DNA of 64,000 nt, taken from DASUPK01 sp963848955 (GTDB lineage: Bacteria; Actinomycetota; Thermoleophilia; Solirubrobacterales; 70-9). Position 1 is the first letter of the stretch; every line of letters starts with the position of its first letter. Below are positions 37,071 through 46,046 of this stretch, one piece after another. The translations under genes were made by a program, and so were the position numbers. The DNA is taken from positions 247,438 to 311,437 of the forward strand of contig CAWKFQ010000027.1 of the NCBI GenBank assembly GCA_963848955.1, given 5' to 3'. The notes below the pieces were generated by a model that searched no databases, was not told the origin of the DNA, and saw nothing but the letters and a program-made list of their open reading frames with translations.

Positions 37071-38258
37071 TCAATCATCAACGGCCGGGACCTGCTGTGG
37101 CGCGAAGGTGGCGCTCGTCTCGGCGACCGCCGCGGCGTAGATCTCGGGGATCGTCGCGCCGTCGGCGAAGGCGCTGAGCGATCGCTGCGCCCCGTTCAGC
37201 TCGGGCAGCGAAGGTTCGCCGAGCCCCAACGCGGCCCGCGCGGGGGCCGTCCAGGCGACCAGTTCGTCGGCAACCTGCCGAGTGGGCACCGTCGCGCGCT
37301 TCGCGAAGTCGATCATCTCGCCGCCGAGCCCGTGGCGGATCGCGCGCCACAGGTTCTCCTCGATCTCGCGGTCGCCGAGCAGCTCGGTGCGCATACCCTC
37401 GTCGTGGTCGAGCGCGCACTGCCCGACGCACGAGGCGATCAGCGCCGCCAGCTCGAGCGACTCGTCGCCGCGGGTCTGCGCGTCGCAGATCCGAACCTCG
37501 ACGGTTCCGAACGCGTGATGCGGGCGAACGCTCCACCACAGCTGCGTCGCCTCGACTATCGCGTCCGTGGACGCGAGCAACTCGACGAAATCCGCGTACT
37601 CGGACCAGCCGCCGAACGGGTGGTGCACCCCGCAGCGCGGGAACGTGCGGGTGAAGATCTCGGTGCGCACCGAGTGCAGGCCGGTCTCGCGGCCGTCGAG
37701 GAACGGCGAGTTGGCCGAAATCGCGAGCAGGATGGGCAGCACCTCGCGCAGGCGGTCGCACACCGCGACGGCGCGGTCGGCGCCCTGGACCCCGACATGC
37801 ACGTGCAGGCTCCAGGTGTTGTTGCGCTGCACGACCCAGCGCAGCTCCTCGCGCAGCCGGTTGTAGTGCTCGGTGTCGATGATCCGCTGGTCGAGGTAGT
37901 TCGCCCAGGGATGCGTGCCGGTCGAGGCGAGCCCGGCGCCCTTCGAGCCCGCCAAGGCGAAGAGGCGGCGCCGGCGCTCGAGCTGGCGGGCCGCCGCGTC
38001 GGCGAAGGTCTCGCCGCGGCCCGACCGGATCTCGATCTCGGTGTCGATCAGCTCGCCGCGCACCGCGGCCGCGAGCTCGGGGTCTGACTGCGCCGCCTCG
38101 TTCAGCTCGACGAAGCGGTGCTGGAGCTCGAGCGTCTCGGGGTCGACGATCGCGAACTCCTCCTCGATCCCGACGGTGAAGTCGGTCGAGGACTCGAAGG
38201 TCTCTCGGACGCGCTCAAGGTCGAGTCCCGCGTCGGGCGCCTCGGGATCAGTGGTCAT
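37071..38258 (-). CDS. Glutamate-cysteine ligase family 2 (YbdK-type carboxylate-amine ligase)
   Basis: 395 residues. FTVGIEEEFAIVDPETLEL, THPWANYLDQRI, the TWSLHVHVGVQGAD strand and GTVEVRICDAQT match the GCS2/YbdK family, which joins glutamate to an amine or to cysteine using ATP. The physiological product in this group is uncertain. It lies 9 bp downstream of rex. Confidence 0.9.
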   Translation of the reverse strand: MTTDPEAPDAGLDLERVRETFESSTDFTVGIEEEFAIVDPETLELQHRFVELNEAAQSDPELAAAVRGELIDTEIEIRSGRGETFADAAARQLERRRRLFALAGSKGAGLASTGTHPWANYLDQRIIDTEHYNRLREELRWVVQRNNTWSLHVHVGVQGADRAVAVCDRLREVLPILLAISANSPFLDGRETGLHSVRTEIFTRTFPRCGVHHPFGGWSEYADFVELLASTDAIVEATQLWWSVRPHHAFGTVEVRICDAQTRGDESLELAALIASCVGQCALDHDEGMRTELLGDREIEENLWRAIRHGLGGEMIDFAKRATVPTRQVADELVAWTAPARAALGLGEPSLPELNGAQRSLSAFADGATIPEIYAAAVAETSATFAPQQVPAVDD

Positions 38259-38267
38259 GGGATCTGC

Positions 38268-38957
38268 CTATGCGAGGTAGAAGTAGAGCGCGTAGAGCAG
38301 GTCCACGGCGGGGCTGGAGGTGTGGACCGTGACCTCCGGCGGCACCTGAAGCAGCTGCTCGGAGTAGTTGAAGATGATCTTGACGCCGGCCTGCACCAGG
38401 CGGTCGGCGACCTCCTGAGCGTTCTCGGCCGGGACGGCGAGCACGCCGACGACGACGTCCTCGTCCGTGACGGTGCGCTCGAGCTGGTCGAAGTGGCGGA
38501 CCGAGAGGCCGCCGACGCTGCGGCCCACGAGTGACTCGTCGACGTCGAACATGGCGACGATGCGGAAGCCGTGGTCGGCGAAGATCTCGGAGCTCGCGAT
38601 CGCCTGCCCGAGGTTGCCGGCACCGAACAGGGCGATGTTGTGCTGGCCCGCCGTGCGCAGGATCTTGCGTATCTCTCGCACCAGCGAATCGACGTTGTAG
38701 CCGACGCCCCGCTTGCCGAACTTGCCGAAGCCCGAGAGGTCGCGGCGGATCTGGGTTGAGTTGATGTGCGTGTAGTCCGAGAGCTCCTGCGAGGAGATCG
38801 TGTCCTTGCCCATCTTGCGCGCCTGCGTCAGCACCTGGAGGTAGCGCGAGAGGCGCGCCGCGACCCCGAGCGAAAGGCGCTCGCCCTCAGCGGCAAGCGC
38901 GACGCCATCAGGATCGGCTGCCTGCGCGGCGATGCCGGTGGCTGAGTCGTCGGCCAT
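38268..38957 (-). CDS. rex: Redox-sensing transcriptional repressor Rex
   Basis: 229 residues. The N-terminal winged helix (RLSRYLQVLTQARKMGKDTI, SSQELSDYTHINSTQIRRDL, SGFGKFGKRGVGYNV), the Rossmann domain (ALFGAGNLGQAIA, FDVDESLVG) and the domain-swapped C-terminal helix (LLYALYFYLA) are complete. Rex senses NADH/NAD+. Its ATG overlaps the glutaredoxin-like stop. No convincing Rex operator was found in the window. Confidence 0.95.
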   Translation of the reverse strand: MADDSATGIAAQAADPDGVALAAEGERLSLGVAARLSRYLQVLTQARKMGKDTISSQELSDYTHINSTQIRRDLSGFGKFGKRGVGYNVDSLVREIRKILRTAGQHNIALFGAGNLGQAIASSEIFADHGFRIVAMFDVDESLVGRSVGGLSVRHFDQLERTVTDEDVVVGVLAVPAENAQEVADRLVQAGVKIIFNYSEQLLQVPPEVTVHTSSPAVDLLYALYFYLA

Positions 38958-39241
38958 CAGGCAAAGGTAGCGAGCTTGGCCGCCACCGCGCCTGTGTCCA
39001 GACCCAGCTCGCAGACCTCGACCCCCTCGACCTCGATCACCGGGATCCGCTCGAGGTGGCGGCGCAGGAGCTCGTCGTCGGAGTCGATGTCGATCTCCTC
39101 GAGGACGAACAGCGAGCCCTCGCGGCGAAGCGCCTCCAATCCGGAGCGCGCCTCGTCGCAGAGGTGGCAGTCAGGACGCGCGTAGAGCCGTACGGTTGGA
39201 AGTCCAACACTCCTGATCGCGCTTTCGTCGGCGCGCCCCAT
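38957..39241 (-). CDS. Glutaredoxin-like thiol protein
   Basis: 94 residues from ATG 39241. TVRLYARPDCHLCDEARSGL carries the CxxC active pair (CHLC) of the DUF836/glutaredoxin-like family, with the cis-Pro segment RIPVIEVEGVEV. It is between tsaD and rex with overlapping junctions, tying thiol redox and NADH sensing to one transcript. Confidence 0.85.
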   Translation of the reverse strand: MGRADESAIRSVGLPTVRLYARPDCHLCDEARSGLEALRREGSLFVLEEIDIDSDDELLRRHLERIPVIEVEGVEVCELGLDTGAVAAKLATFA

Positions 39242-39246
39242 CACTA

Positions 39247-40265
39247 TCAGGCCAGGCGCGCCGACTTCGCGCTCGCATCGAAGCCCAGGTAGTCGGGATA
39301 GGGAATCGGGTCGGTGAAGCGCGCCGCGGAGGCGATCATCGCCGCGTTGTCGGTGCAGAGCTCGATCGGGACGAGCTTCAGCTCCACCCCGCGCTGGTCG
39401 CATAGCTCTCCCGCGCGCTCGCGCAGCGCCGCGTTGGCGGCGACGCCGCCCCCGAGCGCGAGCGCCTTCCACTCCCCGCCCTTCAGCGCGCGCTCGAGCT
39501 TTGCCGCCGAGCTGGCCCACGATCGCGCGCCTGGTAGGAGGCGGCGAGGTCGGCACGAGCCTCGCGCGTCCGCTCCTCGCCGAGTTCGCGCACCTTGTAG
39601 ACGAGCGCGGTCTTCAGCCCGCTGAAGGAGAAGTCCAGGCCCGGGTCGCGCGTCATCGCCACTGGGAACGAGAACGCATCCGGGTTCCCCGACTCGGCCT
39701 CGCGCTGGATCGCCGGCCCGCCCGGGTAGCCGAGGCCGAGCAGGCGGGCGCCCTTGTCGAAGGCCTCGCCGGCGGCATCGTCGAGCGTGCTGCCGAGCAC
39801 CTCGAAGCGCTCGGGCTCGCGCACCCCGGCCAGCAGCGTGTGGCCACCGCTGGCGATCAGGCACATGAATGGCGGCTCGATCGGGTCGGGCTCCAGGAAG
39901 TTGGCGGCGACGTGGCCGTGCAGGTGGTCGACCGCGATCAGCGGCAGCCGCCGGGCCGCGGCCAGCGCCTTCGCCGTGCTGACGCCGACGAGCAGCGCGC
40001 CGATGAGGCCCGGTCCCTGGGTGACCGCGACGGCGTCCAGGTCGGCGAGGTCCACCCCGGCCCCCCGCAGGGCGCCGTCCACCACCGAGTTGACGAGCTC
40101 CAGGTGGTGGCGCGAGGCGACCTCGGGCACCACGCCGCCGTAGCGCTCGTGAAACGCGGCCTGCGAGGAGACGACGCTCGAAAGGACCCTTGCCCCGTCG
40201 GTGACAGCGGCGCAGGTGTCGTCGCAGGAGGTCTCGATGGCGAGCAGCCGCGTGGGCGCGCTCAC
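39247..40265 (-). CDS. tsaD: tRNA t6A threonylcarbamoyltransferase TsaD (frameshifted near 39525)
   Basis: About 339 residues when two neighbouring single-base breaks around 39515-39535 are repaired. N-terminal LLAIETSCDDTCAAV, VPEVASRHHLEL (metal ligands), VTQGPGLIGALLVG, ASGGHTLL and LDDAAGEAFDKGARLLGLGYPGG are intact. The C-terminal LALGGGVAANAALRER and CTDNAAMIASA motifs complete the active site. TsaD transfers threonylcarbamoyl to A37 of ANN-decoding tRNAs. tsaB and tsaE are nearby. Confidence 0.93.
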
Positions 40266-40274
40266 GACTTAGGA

Positions 40275-40775
40275 CTAGGCAACGCGCTGGCGCTCGCGGT
40301 CGCGCGCGCCCGCCAGCCACATGATCAGGGCGTCCTCACCGTTGTCGTGGTAGTAGCGGCGGCGGCGGCCGGCCGAGCGGAAGCCGAAGCCCTCGTACAT
40401 CGCGATCGCCGCCAGGTTCGAGATCCGCACCTCGAGGGTGTATCGCGCGCCGGAGCCCGCCTCGCCGAACAGGCGCTCGATCAGGTCGGTGGCAACCCCG
40501 CGGCGCCGGTGCTCCGGGGCGATCGCGACGTTCATCAGGTGCCAGACGCGGTCGTAGCGCGCGCAGACGAGGTATCCCACGAGTCCGTTCTCATCCTCGG
40601 CGGCGAGGCAGATGCCGTCGGGCTTCGAGAGCTCGAGCACGAACATCGCAAGCGACCACGGCGTCGGAAATGACCGGCGCTCGATCGAGATCACCGACGG
40701 CAGGTCGCCGTAGGCGAGCCTGCGGATCGTCAGCCCCTCGGCTCCCGCTACCGCTGTCTCAGTTGTCTCGCTCAA
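40275..40775 (-). CDS. rimI: Ribosomal-protein N-acetyltransferase RimI-type
   Basis: 166 residues, GNAT fold: LPSVISIERRSFPTPW, LMNVAIAPEHRRRGVATDLI (acetyl-CoA loop RRRGVA) and LEVRISNLAAIAMYEGFGF. Its position between tsaB and tsaD is the standard one for RimI. The start overlaps the tsaB end by 17 bp. Confidence 0.92.
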   Translation of the reverse strand: MSETTETAVAGAEGLTIRRLAYGDLPSVISIERRSFPTPWSLAMFVLELSKPDGICLAAEDENGLVGYLVCARYDRVWHLMNVAIAPEHRRRGVATDLIERLFGEAGSGARYTLEVRISNLAAIAMYEGFGFRSAGRRRRYYHDNGEDALIMWLAGARDRERQRVA

Positions 40776-41460
40776 GCCATCGCTCCGCGTCGGGGGCCCT
40801 CAGGTACACCGGCTCGATTTCCTCGGGTGCCTTCGGCTCGGCCCCCTCACCCAGCGCACAGACGTGGCGCGCCGCGACGCGATGTACCTCGCCGTCGGGG
40901 GCCGCCACCATGGCTCCAGCGGCCTCGAGCTGCTCCCGGAATCGTAGCGAGCCGTCCCCCGCCGACGAGAGGCTTTCGCCGCGGTTGGCGATACGCGCTG
41001 CGAGCTCCTGGGGCGATGCGACGAACGGCTCCCAGATCTCGGCCCCATCTGGTCCGTAGAGAGCGGCGAACGCCTGCCCGCGGCGGGCGTCGAGGACAGG
41101 GAGCGAGGCTCGGGAAGCCTCCGGGTCCGCTTCGCGGATGCCTGCTGCCAGCGCGGCCAGCGAGACAACGCCGGCGATCGGCAGGCTGCGAGCTTGTGCC
41201 AGGGCGCGCGCGGTCGAGATCCCGATCCTCAGTCCGGTATAGGAGCCGGGCCCGACCCCGACCGCGATGAGGCCGACGTGGGGCCAACCCCCGAGCGCAT
41301 CGACCGCGGCCTCGGCCTCGGCCAGGAGCAGCTCGGAATGGCGAGGCCGGCCGCTCTGCGCATCCGGCCTGTGGCTCACCTCGGCCGCGACTTCGCCGCC
41401 GGCGCTCGACGCGACGGCGACGAACGGTGTCGAGCTGTCGATCCCGAGCACCCCGGTCAT
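40759..41460 (-). CDS. tsaB: tRNA t6A biosynthesis protein TsaB
   Basis: 233 residues from ATG 41460. VLGIDSSTPFVAVAS and the GVGPGSYTGLRIGISTARAL block are the TsaB hallmarks of the ASKHA fold. It partners TsaD and TsaE in the threonylcarbamoyl transfer complex. First gene of the tsaB-rimI-tsaD-grx-rex run. Confidence 0.93.
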   Translation of the reverse strand: MTGVLGIDSSTPFVAVASSAGGEVAAEVSHRPDAQSGRPRHSELLLAEAEAAVDALGGWPHVGLIAVGVGPGSYTGLRIGISTARALAQARSLPIAGVVSLAALAAGIREADPEASRASLPVLDARRGQAFAALYGPDGAEIWEPFVASPQELAARIANRGESLSSAGDGSLRFREQLEAAGAMVAAPDGEVHRVAARHVCALGEGAEPKAPEEIEPVYLRAPDAERWLERDN

Positions 41461-41519
41461 CCGGCCTCCGCCCGCACTAGGCTGCGGCCTCCACAAAGCT
41501 CGAATAAGGGAGAAAGAAC

Positions 41520-41846
41520 ATGGATCCGGAGTCCAGCAGGTTCGCGCTCTTCACTCGCCGCGCCCGCTCGACGGCCGTCGTGCTGGCGATCGGTGCCATC
41601 GGCGTCGGCTTCAGCGCCTGCGGCGACGATGAGGAGAACAACATCAACGACCAGATCGACGAGGCCCAGGAGCAGCTCGGCACCGCGCTCGACGAAGTCG
41701 ACACCGAGGAGCTCAAGCAGCAGGCCGAGGACGCCCAGGAGGAGATCGAGTCAGCGCTCAGCGACGTCGACACCGAGGAGCTGCAGCAGCAGGCCGAGGA
41801 GGCACAGAAGCAGCTCGAGGAGCTCCAGCAGCAAAACGGCAACTAG
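41520..41846 (+). CDS. Small lipoprotein with duplicated coiled-coil repeat
   Basis: 108 residues. GFSACGDDEE gives a lipobox-like cysteine at 34. The rest is acidic and Gln-rich helix containing two copies of a unit built on DVDTEELQQQAEEAQ, duplicated at DNA level too. AAGGGAG precedes the ATG. It is the only plus-strand gene inside the 34-44 kb minus block. Resembles small periplasmic coiled-coil anchors; function unknown. Confidence 0.7.
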   Translation: MDPESSRFALFTRRARSTAVVLAIGAIGVGFSACGDDEENNINDQIDEAQEQLGTALDEVDTEELKQQAEDAQEEIESALSDVDTEELQQQAEEAQKQLEELQQQNGN

Positions 41847-41939
41847 AGACACAAATCGGGCGGGCTACCCGCATCAATCGGACGGGCTACCTGGTCCCGC
41901 GGACGGCGCGAATGCGCGAGCGTCGCCCGCCCTCGCGGG

Positions 41940-42344
41940 CTACGTGAGGGTCACGTCACGGTTGTCGCCGCCCGCGTGGCGGATCTCGATGCGGCGGGTG
42001 ACCCGTTCGATCGCGGGCTCACCCGCCGCAGGCCACTCGACGAACGCGACGGTGGCCGCGTCGATGTAGTCGTCGAGCAGCGCAGGGTCCTCGGCGCCGA
42101 CGTCCTCCAGCCGGTAGAGGTCGAGGTGCGAGACGGGGATGCGTCCCGCGTAGCGCTGGCCGATCGTGAATGTGGGCGAGGTGACCCGGTTTGTGACGCC
42201 GAGCGCCCGGCAGGCCCCGCGGACGAGCGTGGTCTTGCCAGCGCCGACCTCGCCGCTGACGAGGACCACGTCGCCCGGCCCGAGCTCGGCGCCGATGCGC
42301 TCGCCGATGGCCTCGGTCTCCTCAGGGCTGCGCGTGTGTTCCAT
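41940..42344 (-). CDS. tsaE: tRNA t6A biosynthesis ATPase TsaE
   Basis: 134 residues, usual TsaE length. Walker A GEVGAGKTTL (31-40), SPTFTIGQRY, HLDLYRLED and the VEWPAAGE block containing the family Trp are all present. It hydrolyses ATP to reset the TsaBD complex. Confidence 0.95.
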   Translation of the reverse strand: MEHTRSPEETEAIGERIGAELGPGDVVLVSGEVGAGKTTLVRGACRALGVTNRVTSPTFTIGQRYAGRIPVSHLDLYRLEDVGAEDPALLDDYIDAATVAFVEWPAAGEPAIERVTRRIEIRHAGGDNRDVTLT

Positions 42345-42378
42345 GATCGCGCGGATGCTAGGCGTCGGCCAGGAACGC

Positions 42379-43305
42379 CTACCGATCGCTCCGCGACAGC
42401 GCCGCCACGCGCGCGGCGCCGCTGACCGACCCGACCTCGGCCGGGACCTCGCCCAGCCTGACGGAGCCGATCATCTCCATCCCCTCGCCGAGGGGCTCGA
42501 AGAAGTTGTCGTAGTGGGTCGGAACCACGACCGCGGGATCGAGGCGCGGCAGGATCCGCTTCCAGTAGTCGTCGGTGAAGTTCCGCCCGGCGACCCCCGC
42601 GAGGAAGACGTCGACCCCGCGGTGGCGGACGGCGTCGTCGATCAGGTTGGCGCTGCCCTGGTGGTAGAGGGTCGTTCCGCCGACGGCGATGTGGATACCC
42701 CAGACCCGGCCGCAGCGGTACGCCGCCGGCGACAGCCCGTCGAGGTGCTCGCAGGTCAGCGCGCCCGCGTAGGGCACCGCGAGCCCGAGCAGCAGCTTCG
42801 AGTGCAGGCTCGGGATGAAGCTGACCTCGAAGGGGCCGAGCTCGTAAACGCGGTACGGCTGGACCTCGACCGCCTGGGCCTCCAGCCCGTGCAGCGCCAT
42901 CAGGCGCACCAGCGAGTCCGACCCGTAGGCCGCGCAGCCGAAGCGCTTCACCACCGCCGGTGCGTCGACGGCGTGGTCGAAGTGCGTGTGGCCGACGAGC
43001 ACCGCAGCGACATCGCCGCCCGGTGCCGGCAGGAAGCGCTCGTTCGCAGCGGGGTCCGGCAGGGCCGTGCGCCTGCGGAGCACGCTGCTGAGCGGCACCC
43101 GCGAGACATAGGGATCGATGTAGATCGAGGTCCCCTCGTAGCTCAGCCGATAGCCCGAGACGCCGAGCCACTCGACCTCGAGCCCGGCGGGCAGCCCGAG
43201 GTCAGTGGTCTCGATCTCGCGCAGCGTCTGGGCTGCGTCGCGCTCCTCGCCGGCGCGGTTGAGCCGCGAGCGCAGCAGGTCCGCCGCGTGGCCAGCCGGA
43301 CCCAC
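42379..43305 (-). CDS. Metallo-beta-lactamase-fold hydrolase (UlaG/YtnP-like)
   Basis: 308 residues from GTG 43305, five bases after the UDG stop; the upstream extension is read through the UDG tail. WLGVSGYRLSYEGTSIYIDP and VGHTHFDHAVD (HxHxDH) define the di-metal site; further ligands lie in the HQGSAN and PTHYDNF segments. Substrate unknown. Confidence 0.85.
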   Translation of the reverse strand: MGPAGHAADLLRSRLNRAGEERDAAQTLREIETTDLGLPAGLEVEWLGVSGYRLSYEGTSIYIDPYVSRVPLSSVLRRRTALPDPAANERFLPAPGGDVAAVLVGHTHFDHAVDAPAVVKRFGCAAYGSDSLVRLMALHGLEAQAVEVQPYRVYELGPFEVSFIPSLHSKLLLGLAVPYAGALTCEHLDGLSPAAYRCGRVWGIHIAVGGTTLYHQGSANLIDDAVRHRGVDVFLAGVAGRNFTDDYWKRILPRLDPAVVVPTHYDNFFEPLGEGMEMIGSVRLGEVPAEVGSVSGAARVAALSRSDR

Positions 43306-43309
43306 CGCC

Positions 43310-43984
43310 TCAGCCTCCGAAGATGTCGAGCTGGTCGGCGCTCGGCTCGGGCGCGGCGGCATCGGCGGGCTCGTCCGCGATCCCGGGCGGCCGCTCGGGC
43401 TGGGGGCGCGCCATCAGCTCCGGGATCAGGCGGAAGTCCTCGCGAAGCTGATCCGCCGTGCCGGTCGCCCGCAGGCCGGCGGCCGGGTGGAAGAGCGGCA
43501 GCACATAGAGCGAGCGGCCGCCGATCACGTGCTCCTGCGGCGTGCCGCGGACCTTGGTGATCCCGGTCGGGTTCGCGGTCAGCAGCTTCGTCGCGAAGTT
43601 GCCGAGGGTCGCGATCACCTTCGGCTCGATCAGGTCGATCTTCTGGTCTAGCCACGGCCGGCAAGCCTCGATCTCCTCGGGTTCGGGGTCGCGGTTCCCC
43701 GGCGGCCGGCAGAGGAGAACGTTGTTGATGAAGACGTCGTCACGGGACATGTCGATGCTCGCGAGCAGCTCTCCAAGGAACTTGCCCGCCCTCCCGACGA
43801 ACGGCAGGCCCGTCCGGTCCTCCTCGGCGCCCGGGGCCTCGCCGACGAACATCAGGTCCGCGTCGGAGTTGCCCGCGCCGAACACGACCTTGGTCCGCGA
43901 CTCCGAGAGCGGGCACTTCACGCAGACCGAGGCCTTCTTGTAGACCTCGACCAGGCGCTGGCGGCGCGCGGCGGCGTCAGCCAC
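43310..43984 (-). CDS. Family 4 uracil-DNA glycosylase with 4Fe-4S cluster
   Basis: 224 residues. Four cluster cysteines are visible: C21, C24, C92 and C108. The active-site motif GEAPGAEED (49-57) and the LFHPAAGL motif fit UDG family 4, which removes uracil from DNA, a major need in G+C-rich genomes. The protein ends ADQLDIFGG, which resembles a sliding-clamp binding pentapeptide. It overlaps the FmdB-type gene by 8 bp. Confidence 0.93.
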   Translation of the reverse strand: MADAAARRQRLVEVYKKASVCVKCPLSESRTKVVFGAGNSDADLMFVGEAPGAEEDRTGLPFVGRAGKFLGELLASIDMSRDDVFINNVLLCRPPGNRDPEPEEIEACRPWLDQKIDLIEPKVIATLGNFATKLLTANPTGITKVRGTPQEHVIGGRSLYVLPLFHPAAGLRATGTADQLREDFRLIPELMARPQPERPPGIADEPADAAAPEPSADQLDIFGG

Positions 43985-44261
43985 CTGGGCCGTTCCGTGC
44001 GCGCTTCTCCTTCGCGCGCTGCTTCGAGAAGCGCTCCATCGCCCCGCCGCGGTCGGTCCCCCGCTTGTCCTCCAAGCGGCGCTTCTGGCTGGTCGTGAGC
44101 TGCCGGCTGATCGGCGCGTAGCTGTTCGACATCAGGCGCTCGGGGTCCGCGGCGCCGCACTCCGGGCAGGCCACATCGCCTTCGGCGAGGCCGACGTGCG
44201 GGCCCACCAGCTCCTCGAAGCGGTGGCCGCAGCTCCGGCATGAGAACTCGTACAGCGGCAC
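43977..44261 (-). CDS. FmdB-type zinc-ribbon protein
   Basis: 94 residues. MPLYEFSCRSCGHRFE with CRSC and CPECG pairs (C8, C11, C32, C35) matches the FmdB/CxxC_CXXC_SSSS ribbon; the tail is long and basic. Probably a regulatory or nucleic-acid binding protein; the true partner is unknown. It leads the UDG-MBL-tsaE run. Confidence 0.85.
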   Translation of the reverse strand: MPLYEFSCRSCGHRFEELVGPHVGLAEGDVACPECGAADPERLMSNSYAPISRQLTTSQKRRLEDKRGTDRGGAMERFSKQRAKEKRARNGPGG

Positions 44262-44292
44262 GCCCTGATCGTAGTCCGCGCCGGGCCGCGCC

Positions 44293-44298
44293 TATAAT
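44293..44298 (+). promoter_or_regulatory. Perfect TATAAT -10 box
   Basis: TATAAT in the 115-bp divergent spacer, 78 bp before the pantothenate operon start. No -35 match at the usual distance, so support is moderate. Confidence 0.35.
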
Positions 44299-44376
44299 TC
44301 CGGCCAAGGCCGCGACTCCTCGAGGAGCGCGGACCTGGCAGACCACACTCCCACACACAGCCGTCTGGTATCTCCG

Positions 44377-45171
44377 ATGCGGGAACTGGAACGGGAACTC
44401 GTCCCCACTCCGACCACCCTGGCGCCGATCGTTGTCATCGGGCGCGGACGCGTGGGCGGAAGCCTCGCCGCCGCCGCGCAGGCAGCCGGGCTGCCCGTGC
44501 GGCTCGCCGCGACCGCCGACGCGACCGAGGCCGCGGCCGGCGCGAGCGCGGTCCTGCTGTGCGTCCCAGACGACGCGATTGGCGAGGCCTGCGAGGCGGT
44601 CGCCGCAGCCGACCCCGCACCCGAGCTGGTCGCCCACGTCAGCGGCGCGACCACGCTCGACGCACTCGGCGCCGCGCGCGCGAACGGGTCGCTGCTCTTC
44701 TCGCTGCATCCGCTCCAGACCTTCCCGCACGGCGCCACCTCGGTCGCCGGAGTGCCGGCGGCCATCGCGGGCAGCGACGAGGGCGCCGAGCGGTTCGCCG
44801 CGGCCCTCGCAGAGGCGCTCGACATGCGGCCGTTCGCGGTGCCCGAGGAGCGCCGGGCCGCCTACCACGCCGCAGCGTGCATCGCCTCTAACTTCCTAGT
44901 CGCGCTCGAGGAATCGGCTGCCGGCCTGCTCGACGCCACGGGGGTCGAGGACGCGCGCGAGCTGCTCGCGCCTCTCGTGGTGCGCACGGCCTTCAACTGG
45001 GCCGAGCAGGGCGGCGAAGCCCTAACGGGCCCGATCGCACGCGGTGACGCCGCGACGATCGAGCGCCACCGCGCGGCACTCGCCGAGTCTGCCCCCGAGC
45101 TGATCCCGCTCTACGAGGCGCTCGCCGAGCGAACCGAGGCGCTGGCCTCCGAGCAGGTGGCGGCACCGTGA
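44377..45171 (+). CDS. Rossmann/DUF2520 oxidoreductase of the pantothenate operon
   Basis: 264 residues. PIVVIGRGRVGGSLAAAA is an NAD(P)-binding fold, followed by SGATTLDALGAARANGSLLFSLHPLQTFPHG-type DUF2520 elements split here as SLHPLQTFPHG and AAYHAAACIASNFLVAL, resembling ketopantoate reductase layout. It is GTGA-coupled to panC. A role as the missing ketopantoate reductase is inferred from position; it is not established. Confidence 0.85.
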   Translation: MRELERELVPTPTTLAPIVVIGRGRVGGSLAAAAQAAGLPVRLAATADATEAAAGASAVLLCVPDDAIGEACEAVAAADPAPELVAHVSGATTLDALGAARANGSLLFSLHPLQTFPHGATSVAGVPAAIAGSDEGAERFAAALAEALDMRPFAVPEERRAAYHAAACIASNFLVALEESAAGLLDATGVEDARELLAPLVVRTAFNWAEQGGEALTGPIARGDAATIERHRAALAESAPELIPLYEALAERTEALASEQVAAP

Positions 45172-46046
45172 AGCTCGTCAGGACCAAGGACGAGCTGCGC
45201 GCCGCGCTGGCGCCGGCGCGCCGCGAGGGAAAGCGGATCGGGCTCGTCCCGACCATGGGCTTCTTCCACGACGGCCACCTGTCGTTGATGCGCGCCGCGC
45301 GCGAGGCGTGCGACGTCGTCGTGGTCAGCCTCTTCGTCAACGCGACGCAGTTCGGGCCGGGCGAGGACCTCGAGGCCTACCCGCGCGACGAGAAGCGCGA
45401 CCTCGAGCTCGCCGAGCGCGAACAGGTCGACGTGCTCTGGGCCCCGTCGCACGAGGAGGTCTATCCCGAGGGCTTCGCGACCTCGATCGAGGTCGGCGAG
45501 TCCCTGACCGGCGTCCTCGACGGCGACCCCGCCCGGCGCGGGGCCTCCCACTTCCACGGCGTCGCGACGGTCGTCGCGAAACTGTTCAATTGCGTCGGAC
45601 CGGACGTCGCCTACTTCGGGCGCAAGGACGCCCAGCAGGCACTGGTGATCGAGCGCATGGCCCGTGACCTCGACTTCCCCGTCGAGATCGCCGTGATGCC
45701 GACCGTGCGCGACGCCGACGGCCTGGCGATGAGCTCGCGCAACAGCTACCTGAGCGAGGAAGAGCGCCTCAGCGCACTGGCGATCGCACGCGGCCTGGAG
45801 GCAGCCGAGCGCGCCGCCGCAGCCGGCGAGCGCTCGACGCGGGCGCTGATCGCCGCCGTGACCGCGGAGCTCGGTAACGCAGGCGTCGAGCCGGAGTACG
45901 TCGAGGCACGCGGCGCGGAGGACCTGGCTCCCGTCGCCGAGCTGAACGGCCGGCCCATCCTGCTGGCCGTAGCGGCCCGGGTCGGCCGGGCACGCTTGAT
46001 CGACAACGTCGTCATCGACACACCCGAAACGGAGGCATCGTCTTGA
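45168..46046 (+). CDS. panC: Pantoate--beta-alanine ligase
   Basis: 292 residues. The HIGH-like motif sits in VPTMGFFHDGHLSLM, followed by SLFVNATQFGPGEDL, KLFNCVGPDVAYFGRKDAQQ and the KMSKS-equivalent RDADGLAMSSRN. The enzyme makes pantothenate from pantoate and beta-alanine with ATP. It overlaps both neighbours by 4 bp. Confidence 0.96.
   Translation: MKLVRTKDELRAALAPARREGKRIGLVPTMGFFHDGHLSLMRAAREACDVVVVSLFVNATQFGPGEDLEAYPRDEKRDLELAEREQVDVLWAPSHEEVYPEGFATSIEVGESLTGVLDGDPARRGASHFHGVATVVAKLFNCVGPDVAYFGRKDAQQALVIERMARDLDFPVEIAVMPTVRDADGLAMSSRNSYLSEEERLSALAIARGLEAAERAAAAGERSTRALIAAVTAELGNAGVEPEYVEARGAEDLAPVAELNGRPILLAVAARVGRARLIDNVVIDTPETEASS

Noticed and set aside
38268..38957. Rex operator near rex or hppA
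   Set aside because: No TTGTGAA-type inverted repeat was found in the neighbouring spacers, which are only a few bases long.
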